The notes under the pieces are model-generated. The model saw only the letters and a list, made by a program, of their open reading frames with translations. It had not been told where the DNA came from and made no database searches. A stretch of DNA of 64,000 bases. Origin: Sphingomonas palmae (GTDB lineage Bacteria; Pseudomonadota; Alphaproteobacteria; Sphingomonadales; Sphingomonadaceae). Below, one piece after another: positions 45,437 to 52,801 of this stretch (position 1 is the stretch's first letter; each line of letters starts with the position of its first letter). Both the position numbers and the translations under genes were made by a program. The DNA is taken from the NCBI RefSeq assembly GCF_900109565.1, contig NZ_FNZZ01000005.1:62001-126000 (forward strand), written 5' to 3'.

Positions 45437-45898
45437 TCAGGCCGCGATGCGCTCGCGCGCCCGGGCGACCCGCTTCTTCACCGCGGTCTCGGTGGAGCCG
45501 AGGGCGATCGCGATCTCCGCCATCCCGCCGCCCATGCCGACGCGGACGAGCAGCGACCAGTCGGCCGGACGGGACGCAGCCTCGAGTTCGCGCAGGCGGC
45601 TACGCGCCGCGACGGCATCGAAGAACGAGGGCGTGTTCGCGCGGGCGTGGAGGGGATCGTAGTGAACGACCTTGATCGCAGCACGGCGACGGTGCTTGCC
45701 GGCGCGGTTCACGAGGAGGTTGCCGACCTGCGCTTCCAGCGCGGCGGCGGACGCCGGGACCGCGCTTCGCTCGACCATGTCGAGGATCGCGTCGCCCGCC
45801 TCGTCGGCGGCCCATGTGGCGTTGCTGACGGCCGTACGGCCGGAAATCGTCTGGGCGCGGCGATACGCCTCCCAGACGTAGGCTGGTGCCTGCGTCAT
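45437..45898 (-). CDS. ECF-like sigma factor / sigma-70 region 4 protein in the defence block
   Basis: Protein of 153 residues. The N-terminal half (about 1-75) is helical with a region 2-like pattern ending in NRAGKHRRRAA. The C-terminal part from about residue 110 is a clear sigma-70 region 4 helix-turn-helix: WSLLVRVGMGGGMAEIAIALGSTETAVKKRVARARERIA, described here by its span. The spacing matches compact ECF sigma factors. No anti-sigma factor is adjacent. GGAGA precedes the ATG at 45898. It lies between a GHKL ATPase and CBASS genes, so it may transcribe one of these units or be a passenger. Confidence 0.65.
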   Translation of the reverse strand: MTQAPAYVWEAYRRAQTISGRTAVSNATWAADEAGDAILDMVERSAVPASAAALEAQVGNLLVNRAGKHRRRAAIKVVHYDPLHARANTPSFFDAVAARSRLRELEAASRPADWSLLVRVGMGGGMAEIAIALGSTETAVKKRVARARERIAA

Positions 45899-46084
45899 TA
45901 TGTCTTCTCCGTCTCTATGCCGGGGTGGTTGTCCCGGCGGATCGATCGAGAGACCCCTCATTCCCGCAGACGTCCCGGGCCCAAGGCGCTGTTGCCAAGG
46001 GAGCGGGAGGTGTCGTCGTGCGGAAGCTCGACTGCCTCTCGACCTTCTATATGCCCCAGAACGGGATTTGGTCCCAGGGAAAAT

Positions 46085-46112
46085 GCGCAGGCCGCCGGGG
46101 GGCGGCCTGCGC
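46085..46112 (-). terminator. Rho-independent terminator of the GHKL ATPase gene
   Basis: Perfect 12 bp stem GCGCAGGCCGCC (46085-46096) and GGCGGCCTGCGC (46101-46112) with a 4 nt loop, followed on the minus strand by ATTTTCCC. It lies just after the GHKL stop at 46118. Confidence 0.75.
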
Positions 46113-46117
46113 GATCC

Positions 46118-47986
46118 TCACTCTCCTCCTAGCTGCACCTTCATGTTGTTCGACCACTCGCGGCCGAACGTGTCGAAGAGCATCCGCCGATCCTCGCCTC
46201 CACTCGCCATCATCTGGCTCTGAGTACGCGCAAGGCTCAGCAGCATAAGCTGGAGCGAGACTACCAGGTCCGTCGCGTCGCCGGGCTGCTCGCCCGTGTC
46301 CTCGGCGCCATCGGTGGCAGGTGCGGTCGCGAAGTCGACGAGAGGCTGGTAGAAGCGGGTGTAGAACGGGTGCGCCGTGTTGATCGTCAGAATGACCCGC
46401 CCGAACTTGTACTCGACGTGGTAGAACGGCCAGTAGGGATCGTGACGGAAGATGGTCACGTAGGTCGAGCCCCTGATGCGCTCGAACGCCTGCTCGTCCG
46501 TCTCACCATCGCGCTTCAACGTCACCGCCAGCCCGCGCAGATTCTCGTCGAGCATCTGCCGCTCCTCCGCCGTTTCCGGCGCCGGCGTGGGCAGCTGCTT
46601 GCCCTGCAAGCCGTCCGTCGCGTTGGCTCGCTTCTCAGCCTGACTCGCCGGGCTGTCCGCGTCCTCCTTGACCTTCGCGGCGCGTGATTCCGCGATGCTC
46701 TTGCGCGTGGCCCGAACCTCGTCCTCGATCTCCTTCCGGATGATATCGAGGACGTAGCCCTTCGGCCGCACGCCCTGCTTGTTCATCGCGACCCCGAACG
46801 CCTCGTCGAGCTCGGCCGGGAAATCGACCTGGAGCCGCATCCACTTGGTGTCGCCATGCGCGGGCATCTTCAGCTTGGAGTTGGGCCCCGCATAGACCTC
46901 GCGGTCGGCCCGCATGAAGGAGACCTGATAGTCGTCATAGATCTGAAGGCCCGACTTGATCACGCCTTCGGGAAGTTCGGACCATTCCTCGATGGGCAGG
47001 CGGTAAAGCCGCACCGAGACGGGCGCCTTCGTCTCACTACCCTCCGCGATGGGGATCTCGATGCGAGGCCACGGACGGATTAGCCGGCTGCGCTTCTCCT
47101 TCAGCCCCTCCACCTTCGCGTGCCGAGCCGTCGTCATCCAGTAGGTCGGGTCGGATGCTTCCACCCTGCGATTGTTGACGTAGAGCTTGACGCCCTTCTC
47201 GATGTAGCGGCGGTAGACCCGCGCCATGTCCTTCACGGCGTGGTCCACGAGCGTCTTGGCGTTCTTGTAGGTAAGCCTGTCGCAATTGGGCATGAAGACC
47301 ATGGTGCCAGAGGGTCCCAGCCGCTCGAGCAGGTCATCCTCAGCCGACGTGAACAACGCCTGGGTGTCACTTGGATTCTTCGGGTAGTTCATCGGCCGAG
47401 TGAGGATGCGGGCGATGTTCGACGGCAGCGTGTTCATGAACTGCGGCTCTGGCAGCTCGATCAGGTTGGAACGACTGTTGCTGATCTCCTGGACGTCGAG
47501 GACCATGCGGTAGAACGCACCCGGCTCTTGCCAGGAGTAGAGCTCCATCATCGGGCTCATGCTGAGCGCCGCCGCCTTCATCCCGACGCCGTAGCGCCCG
47601 ATGCTCTTGCGATTCTCATACACCATCGAGCCGCCGAACGACGTGGCGACCTGGAGGACATGGGGAGCCATGCCGCGGCCGTTGTCGAGAACCAGGACGT
47701 CGACGCGCGTTGCGCCGCGCTGCTTCTCCTCCGCGAAGTAGACGCGCACCTCGGTGGCGTCCCACTGGAGCGAGTTGTCGACGTGCTCGCACACGGCGGA
47801 GACGGTGTCGTTATAGCCGACGTCGCGCAGCGAGTTGACCAACGTCTGCCCGAGGAACAGCGGCACCTTCGTGCCCTCCTTCAGGATGCGCTGAAGGACG
47901 GTGCGTCCCCCCTTCGGAGCATCGGCGCCCCAGTCGTGCGCCGCATCGTCCGATCGAGCCACGATGTTCACGTCATCTTCGAGCAT
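46118..47986 (-). CDS. GHKL ATPase, MORC/MutL-like, in the defence block
   Basis: Protein of 622 residues. The Bergerat ATP-binding fold is intact: N-box with E67 and N71 in CEHVDNSLQ, DNGRGM at 101-106, and the glycine lid GRYGVGMKAAA at about 130-140. A transducer-like domain and a long mixed C-terminal region follow, with a charged helix around 440-480 and no HisKA, receiver or membrane segment. This fits the soluble MORC/MutL/Hsp90-like branch rather than a sensor kinase. Bacterial MORC-like ATPases are known in restriction-type defence operons. It lies downstream of the AIPR gene. Start at MLEDDVN; a longer frame exists but is unlikely. Confidence 0.8.
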   Translation of the reverse strand: MLEDDVNIVARSDDAAHDWGADAPKGGRTVLQRILKEGTKVPLFLGQTLVNSLRDVGYNDTVSAVCEHVDNSLQWDATEVRVYFAEEKQRGATRVDVLVLDNGRGMAPHVLQVATSFGGSMVYENRKSIGRYGVGMKAAALSMSPMMELYSWQEPGAFYRMVLDVQEISNSRSNLIELPEPQFMNTLPSNIARILTRPMNYPKNPSDTQALFTSAEDDLLERLGPSGTMVFMPNCDRLTYKNAKTLVDHAVKDMARVYRRYIEKGVKLYVNNRRVEASDPTYWMTTARHAKVEGLKEKRSRLIRPWPRIEIPIAEGSETKAPVSVRLYRLPIEEWSELPEGVIKSGLQIYDDYQVSFMRADREVYAGPNSKLKMPAHGDTKWMRLQVDFPAELDEAFGVAMNKQGVRPKGYVLDIIRKEIEDEVRATRKSIAESRAAKVKEDADSPASQAEKRANATDGLQGKQLPTPAPETAEERQMLDENLRGLAVTLKRDGETDEQAFERIRGSTYVTIFRHDPYWPFYHVEYKFGRVILTINTAHPFYTRFYQPLVDFATAPATDGAEDTGEQPGDATDLVVSLQLMLLSLARTQSQMMASGGEDRRMLFDTFGREWSNNMKVQLGGE

Positions 47987-48131
47987 GTTCGTTTCCCATG
48001 GTTGTCGACGCGCTATTGCGTCTGGGGAGGAGCGGCCAAACCGGCGCTCGTAGATCATGTCGGTCAAGCAGGAAGAAGGACCCAAAAAGCCATCGCCGCT
48101 TGGGCCTGACCGGGTTGACCATGATCAGATA

Positions 48132-48163
48132 GGCCGGGGCGTGGCATCAGCCACGCCCCGGCC
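48132..48163 (-). terminator. Strong hairpin after the AIPR gene
   Basis: Perfect 14 bp stem GGCCGGGGCGTGGC (48132-48145) and GCCACGCCCCGGCC (48150-48163) with a 4 nt loop, 8 bp downstream of the AIPR stop. No T-run follows on the minus strand. It may terminate, attenuate or protect the 3' end, so the GHKL gene may be expressed at a different level from AIPR. Confidence 0.5.
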
Positions 48164-48170
48164 GGAAAGG

Positions 48171-49424
48171 TCAGCCGGCGAGCTTACCCGCCCGAAGCAG
48201 ACGCAACAGCACGACTTGGTAGCACGACCTGTAGGCGGACGGCTTCTTGCCCACCTGCGCCGGGTCCTGGTTGAGGTCGTTGTAGGCCGCGCGCACCACG
48301 TCGCACAGGTCGTTGATCGACTCCGCCAGCAACTGCTCCGGGGGCATGATCCACTTGAACTCGCCGTCCGACCACGCCTTCTGGTCGATGTTGGCGCGGA
48401 AGGCCGCGAAGATCGGGTAGATCAGTCCGACGAAGAACCGACGCTCGATGCTCACCCCCTCCGCGAAGGGTGCGGGCTTGGGGTTCTTCGCCTGCTTGTT
48501 CTTGCCCCGCTCCTTGCCCAGGAGGCCGAGCCGTGGTTCCTTCTGCGTATGCTTCGACGCCTCCGCCGCGACACGATCGTACAGCGAGAGGATCTCGTGG
48601 AGATGCGGCGTCATGAGCCGGTACGCCGAGAACTCGCCCTTGGCGGCCGCGTCGGCGTCAGCCTGGAAGTCGGCGAGGATCTTCGTGGGCTGGCCGAAGA
48701 CTACGTTCGGGGACTTGGCCTCGTCGGGGTAGAGTTGAAGATTTAGCGCTGCCATGCGGGCCAGCACGTCCTGGATGTCGATGTCGCCCTCGTCACCCAT
48801 GGTGTAGCTGATGCGGTCGGCACCCTGCTTGCCGGCCATGGCCTCCTTGATCGCCTCGAACTCGCCTTCGAGATTGGCGAGGGAGGCGTCCTTCACCTGC
48901 AGCGAACGGTTCAGACCCTCCGCCAGATCGACGATGCGGTCGGGATTGACCGCCTCCATGATGTGCAGGCGCACGTACGGCGTGGCGGCCTCCCCAAGCT
49001 CACCGTCCTCCACCACCTGCAGGGATGCGTGCAGCGTGTGGCCGCCGTTGACCACGCCGTGCTTTGTCTTGTCGGTCAGGCGCATGACGAGGAAGCCTTC
49101 GCCACCAGGCTCCTTCACGTGCTCGGCATGGTCCACCAGCAGGTAGATGCCCTGGTTCTTGAGGACGAACAGCGCGGGGTCGTCGCGCAACGTGTTCATG
49201 ATGCGCTGGGCCACCTTGCCCGTCACCTTCCGCGCATCGCCGCGCCGCTGCGGCATGCGGGGGTTCACCGCCATCCAGTCGGCCAGCGCCGGTGGAAGGT
49301 CCTCGACCTTCACGAAGCAGTTGTAGAGCTTGGTGGGCTTGTCGCCGAGGCTCTGGCCCGGGATGGGCATTGAGCGGAACTGGTCCGTCGGAAGACGCAA
49401 CTCGAGCGCGTTCTGGTCAGTCAT
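48171..49424 (-). CDS. AIPR (abortive infection phage resistance) family protein
   Basis: Protein of 417 residues. The AIPR-type core is visible: an FVLKNQGIYLLVD strand-turn (about 86-98), VVNGGHTLHASLQ (about 124-136), then LHIMEAVNPDRIVDLAEGLNRS and VKDASLANLEGEF. The NGI and VNG(G)xT elements are characteristic of the family. AIPR proteins occur in phage-resistance and restriction-type operons; their biochemical role is unsettled. The last third is variable, with a Lys-rich linker around 300-320. ATG with GGAG about 10 nt upstream. First gene of the minus-strand block. Confidence 0.8.
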   Translation of the reverse strand: MTDQNALELRLPTDQFRSMPIPGQSLGDKPTKLYNCFVKVEDLPPALADWMAVNPRMPQRRGDARKVTGKVAQRIMNTLRDDPALFVLKNQGIYLLVDHAEHVKEPGGEGFLVMRLTDKTKHGVVNGGHTLHASLQVVEDGELGEAATPYVRLHIMEAVNPDRIVDLAEGLNRSLQVKDASLANLEGEFEAIKEAMAGKQGADRISYTMGDEGDIDIQDVLARMAALNLQLYPDEAKSPNVVFGQPTKILADFQADADAAAKGEFSAYRLMTPHLHEILSLYDRVAAEASKHTQKEPRLGLLGKERGKNKQAKNPKPAPFAEGVSIERRFFVGLIYPIFAAFRANIDQKAWSDGEFKWIMPPEQLLAESINDLCDVVRAAYNDLNQDPAQVGKKPSAYRSCYQVVLLRLLRAGKLAG

Positions 49425-49603
49425 TTTTCATCACTCCAAGGCAGAAGGTGGTCCCCGCTACCGTCATGCACCACCTCGTGACGCCCGCTCTTGCGAGAAT
49501 CAGGTTGTGCGGGGTCCAACGTGAGTACGCATGTACGCGGAGTCAAGCGGTTTCAGGATTACCGACAAGACGTTGGCGCCGACAACCGCATAGCCTTTAC
49601 AAT

Positions 49604-50512
49604 TTACTTTAGCATCGTCGCCAAATTCCCACAGGCCCAATCCACGAAACGCTGCACCTTGACGAGGTTGGCGTGCTGCTGCGGATAGACGACATGGTAG
49701 CCGAGCGGCGACGGCATCCGGATCGAGAATGGCTCCACCAGGCGCCCGGCCGCGATGTCGTTGCGCACCACCGCGCTACGTCCGAGTGCGACCCCGAGAC
49801 CCTCGATCGCGGTCTGGTACGACGGATAGAGCAGGTCGCACACGATCTCCCCGGCAAAGGTGAGATCGTCCACTCCCGCCTTGCGCTGCCAGAGCGGCCA
49901 GTCGTCGCGAAGGACCAGCGGCGAGGTCGTCCTGATGATGAAGTGGTGTCGCAGATCGGAAGGCCTCAGGAGCGCCGTCGGTCCTGCGAGAAGGCTGGGG
50001 CTGCAGACGGGGAAGATCTCCTCGTTCGTGATCCGGTGGGCCGCGAAGCCCGGCCAGTCGGCGTCCATGCCGTACTGGATCGAGACGTCGTAATCGTCCG
50101 GTCGCACCTGCGCATAAGGCATCAGCGTCCTGACCTTCAGCCGGATCGCGGGATTGCTCCGCATGAAGTCGCCTAGGGCGGGCAGCAGGCACTTGATGGC
50201 AAACGTGCCCAGGCAAGCGATCGTCAGAACGTCACGCTGACGGCGGCCTATCGCGCGGTCGGCCGCGACCTGCAGCTCGGTGATCGCCGAGCGCGCCGGG
50301 CCGAGATACTCAATGCCAGCCTCCGTCAAGCGGATGTCGTTACCGACGCGGTGGAAGAAGCGTGCTCCGATCAGCTCCTCCAAGTTGCGGATCTGGTGGC
50401 TGATCGCGCTCTGCGTCAGGTTCAACTCGATCGCTGCACGCGTGAAGCTGAGGTGACGAGCGGCCGCCTCGAAGGCCCGCAGCCCCGCCATGGATGGAAG
50501 TCGGCTCTGCAT
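49604..50512 (-). CDS. LysR family transcriptional regulator (GcvA-like)
   Basis: Protein of 302 residues. The N-terminal winged helix (about 5-65) contains LRAFEAAARHLSFTRAAIELNLTQSAIS and ISHQIRNLEELIGARFF, typical of the GcvA/AmpR branch. The effector domain follows (about 90-295). It is transcribed divergently from the alpha/beta hydrolase and molybdenum hydroxylase operon across about 150 bp, so it is the probable activator of that operon. The inducer is unknown. Confidence 0.92.
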   Translation of the reverse strand: MQSRLPSMAGLRAFEAAARHLSFTRAAIELNLTQSAISHQIRNLEELIGARFFHRVGNDIRLTEAGIEYLGPARSAITELQVAADRAIGRRQRDVLTIACLGTFAIKCLLPALGDFMRSNPAIRLKVRTLMPYAQVRPDDYDVSIQYGMDADWPGFAAHRITNEEIFPVCSPSLLAGPTALLRPSDLRHHFIIRTTSPLVLRDDWPLWQRKAGVDDLTFAGEIVCDLLYPSYQTAIEGLGVALGRSAVVRNDIAAGRLVEPFSIRMPSPLGYHVVYPQQHANLVKVQRFVDWACGNLATMLK

Positions 50513-50534
50513 ATGCCAGCGTAGTCCCGGGTGA

Positions 50535-50577
50535 CAGCGGGCTTCAATAGCTCATGAAGAACTCTAATGACCCGCTG
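50535..50577. promoter_or_regulatory. Nested dyad in the LysR/hydrolase divergent region, candidate LysR operator
   Basis: Outer arms CAGCGGG (50535-50541) and CCCGCTG (50571-50577) enclose an inner dyad CTTCA (50542-50546) and TGAAG (50555-50559). It lies between the two divergent starts where a LysR operator is expected. The short T-N-A signature is only approximate. Confidence 0.35.
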
Positions 50578-50664
50578 AAATCCTTTCGTTTGTGGGACAC
50601 GTACCCGACCGGCAAATCCTTCTGACAAGGTGACGCCCAGCGCGCCGCGCCGTCGGAGAGAGGG

Positions 50665-51474
50665 ATGTTCGAGGAAGGTACGGCCGTCGCCGCAGACGGC
50701 ACGAAACTGTTCTACACGCGGCACGGTCGCGGACCTGCGCACATCGTCTTGACCCATTCGCTGGGGATGACCGGTGAGTTCTGGCGACCCGTCTTGGATC
50801 GGTTGCGCGACGACGAAATAACGGTTCTGACCTGGGATTGTCGCGGGCACGGCCGATCGGATAAACCGGCGGGTCCGTACTCCGTCGAGCAGTTCGCGGA
50901 CGACTTGAACGCGGTGCTCGACGCGGCCGGCTGGCCCGACGCCGTTGTCGCCGGAGCGTCCATGGGCGGTTGCGTGACCCTCGCGTTCGCCATCCGCCAC
51001 TCTAAACGCGTCACCGCGCTCGGGCTCTTCGACACTACCGCCACTTATGGCGCCACTGCGCCAGCGGACTGGGCGGAGCGAGCCAGTAAGGCCGCCAGCG
51101 AGGGACTCGCCTCCCTCACCTCGTTCCAGCAGACGCGCTGGTTCAGCGACGACTTCCGGGCGCAACACCCCGATGTCGTGGAGGCATGCGTCGAGGTGTT
51201 CCGCGCCAATGATGTCGGCGCGTTCGAAGATACCTGCCGTATGCTCGGAGCGGTTGACCTCACGAGCGGGCTTTCCACCATCCACGTGCCGACCACGATC
51301 CTGGTCGGGGAGGAGGACTATGCGACCCCTCCGGCGATGGCCGAAGTGATGCATACGGGCATCCCCGGCTCCACGCTCGAGGTCATTTCCGGCGCCCGCC
51401 ATCTCACACCCATCGAGTGCCCCGAGGTCGTCGCATCGCGCCTCCTCGCGCTCGCGCAAGGAGACGTCGCGTGA
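50665..51474 (+). CDS. Alpha/beta hydrolase (3-oxoadipate enol-lactonase-like)
   Basis: Protein of 269 residues. Nucleophile elbow GASMGG with S99; the oxyanion region is LTHSLGM; WDCRGHGRSDKP is typical of the PcaD-like branch. The acid is likely in GEEDYATPP and the catalytic His in GARHLTPIE. Enol-lactonases open a lactone ring in aromatic degradation; a different ester, lactone or amide is possible. First gene of an operon with a CoxG-like protein and a molybdenum hydroxylase, overlapping the next gene by 4 bp (GTGA). Confidence 0.85.
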   Translation: MFEEGTAVAADGTKLFYTRHGRGPAHIVLTHSLGMTGEFWRPVLDRLRDDEITVLTWDCRGHGRSDKPAGPYSVEQFADDLNAVLDAAGWPDAVVAGASMGGCVTLAFAIRHSKRVTALGLFDTTATYGATAPADWAERASKAASEGLASLTSFQQTRWFSDDFRAQHPDVVEACVEVFRANDVGAFEDTCRMLGAVDLTSGLSTIHVPTTILVGEEDYATPPAMAEVMHTGIPGSTLEVISGARHLTPIECPEVVASRLLALAQGDVA

Positions 51475-51932
51475 AGTTCACTGGAGAATTCACGATCCCC
51501 GCACCTCGGGCCGAGGTCTTCGAACGCCTCAACGACCCTCATTTCTTCTCCTCCTGCCTGGAGGGGATCAGCGAACTCACCGAGATCGACGGCGAGCACT
51601 ACACCGCCACGCTCGAGACCAGGATCGCCTACATCAAGTTTCGCTTCGCCGTCGCGGTGGCCCTCGTCGAGCGAGTGGCGCCGGAGAAGGTGGTAGCCAG
51701 GGTCGAGGGCACCCCCAAAGGAGTCGTCGGGAGGCTCACCGCCACTGCCGAGGCGCACCTGGGTGAAGCCGACGAAGGTCGAGAGACGCTCGTGACCTAC
51801 GAGATGGACGTCGCGCTCGCCGGCAAGCTCGGCAGTCTCGGGCAGCCCGTCCTCAAGTCCAAGGCGAAGGAGATGGAGCGCGGCTTCGTCAAGAACGTGA
51901 ATGCGGCCTTCGCGGCGGAGCATGCCTCCTGA
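51471..51932 (+). CDS. CoxG-like SRPBCC domain protein
   Basis: Protein of 153 residues starting at a GTG with AAGGAG upstream. The N-terminus MKFTGEFTIPAPRAEVFERLNDP is the classic CoxG start, read with initiator Met. CoxG-type proteins have a hydrophobic-pocket SRPBCC fold and help anchor or mature CoxLMS-type molybdenum hydroxylases. The genes on either side overlap (GTGA upstream, TGATG downstream), supporting a shared role. The CO dehydrogenase name should not be taken literally, because the catalytic subunit is not of CODH type. Confidence 0.85.
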   Translation: MKFTGEFTIPAPRAEVFERLNDPHFFSSCLEGISELTEIDGEHYTATLETRIAYIKFRFAVAVALVERVAPEKVVARVEGTPKGVVGRLTATAEAHLGEADEGRETLVTYEMDVALAGKLGSLGQPVLKSKAKEMERGFVKNVNAAFAAEHAS

Positions 51933-52801
51933 TGCTCGATTTCGAACTCAGGAGGCCGACCTCGCTCGAGGACGCGCTGGCCATGCTGGACACGGACGAC
52001 CCCTCGGTGCGACCCTGGTCCGGCGGCACGGCGCTCATGCTGATGATGAAGTCCGGCGTGTTCGAGCCTTCGGTGCTGGTGGACCTCACCGGCGTCGAGG
52101 AGGAACACGCATCCATTCGGCGGCTGGAGGATGGCGGCACCAGCATTGGTGCGCTGGCAACGCTCGCGTCCCTCCAGTTCGATCCGCATCTCGCGAGTGA
52201 GGCCCCCGTGCTTGGTCAGGCCTTGCCGCGTCTTGCCAATGTCCGCGTCCGCAACGTGGCTCGCGTCGGCGGATGTCTCGCCCATGGCGATCCCCACATG
52301 GATCTGCCGCCCATCCTCGCCTGCCTGCGCGGGCTGGTGGTCGCACGCAAGGCGGATGGCGAACGGCGGATAGCCGTCGAGCAGCTGTTCGCCGGCTATT
52401 ACGAGACGGTCCTCGATCCGGGTGAGATCATCACTGCCGTGGAACTGCCGACCCAGACCGGCTGGGATAGCGTCTACCGCAAGACCACCGTCAGGACGCA
52501 CCACGACTGGCCGACCGTCGGGGTGGCGATTTCGCTGCGGCGAGAGGCCGGTCTCATAGTCGAGTCCAGGGTGATCGTGTCTGCGGCCACCGAGAAGCTG
52601 ACGAGGCTTGAGGCTGTCGAGAATCTGCTCGCGGGTCAGCCGAGCAACGCCGCCCTGTTCACTCGGGCAGGCAGAACCGCCGCCGAGCTCGTCGAGACCA
52701 TCGACGATGCGCAGGGCTCAGCCTCGTACAAGAGGGTTCTCGTCGGCGTGGAGGTACGCCGCGCCCTATCACAGATCCTGGAGGAGGGAAGCGGATCGTG
52801 A
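51932..52801 (+). CDS. Molybdenum hydroxylase, FAD-binding medium subunit (CoxM/xanthine dehydrogenase family)
   Basis: Protein of 289 residues. FAD-binding motifs are SGGTALMLMMK near residue 30 and NVARVGGCLAHGDPHMDLPP near 105-125, which correspond to the AGGT and TIGGN-type loops. The C-terminal CO dehydrogenase flavoprotein domain follows. It transfers electrons from the 2Fe-2S subunit to the acceptor. Start overlaps the CoxG-like stop (TGATG), and the stop overlaps the GTG of the large subunit, so subunits are made in equal amounts. Confidence 0.92.
   Translation: MLDFELRRPTSLEDALAMLDTDDPSVRPWSGGTALMLMMKSGVFEPSVLVDLTGVEEEHASIRRLEDGGTSIGALATLASLQFDPHLASEAPVLGQALPRLANVRVRNVARVGGCLAHGDPHMDLPPILACLRGLVVARKADGERRIAVEQLFAGYYETVLDPGEIITAVELPTQTGWDSVYRKTTVRTHHDWPTVGVAISLRREAGLIVESRVIVSAATEKLTRLEAVENLLAGQPSNAALFTRAGRTAAELVETIDDAQGSASYKRVLVGVEVRRALSQILEEGSGS

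Noticed and set aside
46118..47986. Sensor histidine kinase
   Set aside because: There is no HisKA dimerisation domain, transmembrane segment or sensor domain, and no response regulator is adjacent; the ATP motifs fit a MORC/MutL-like ATPase.
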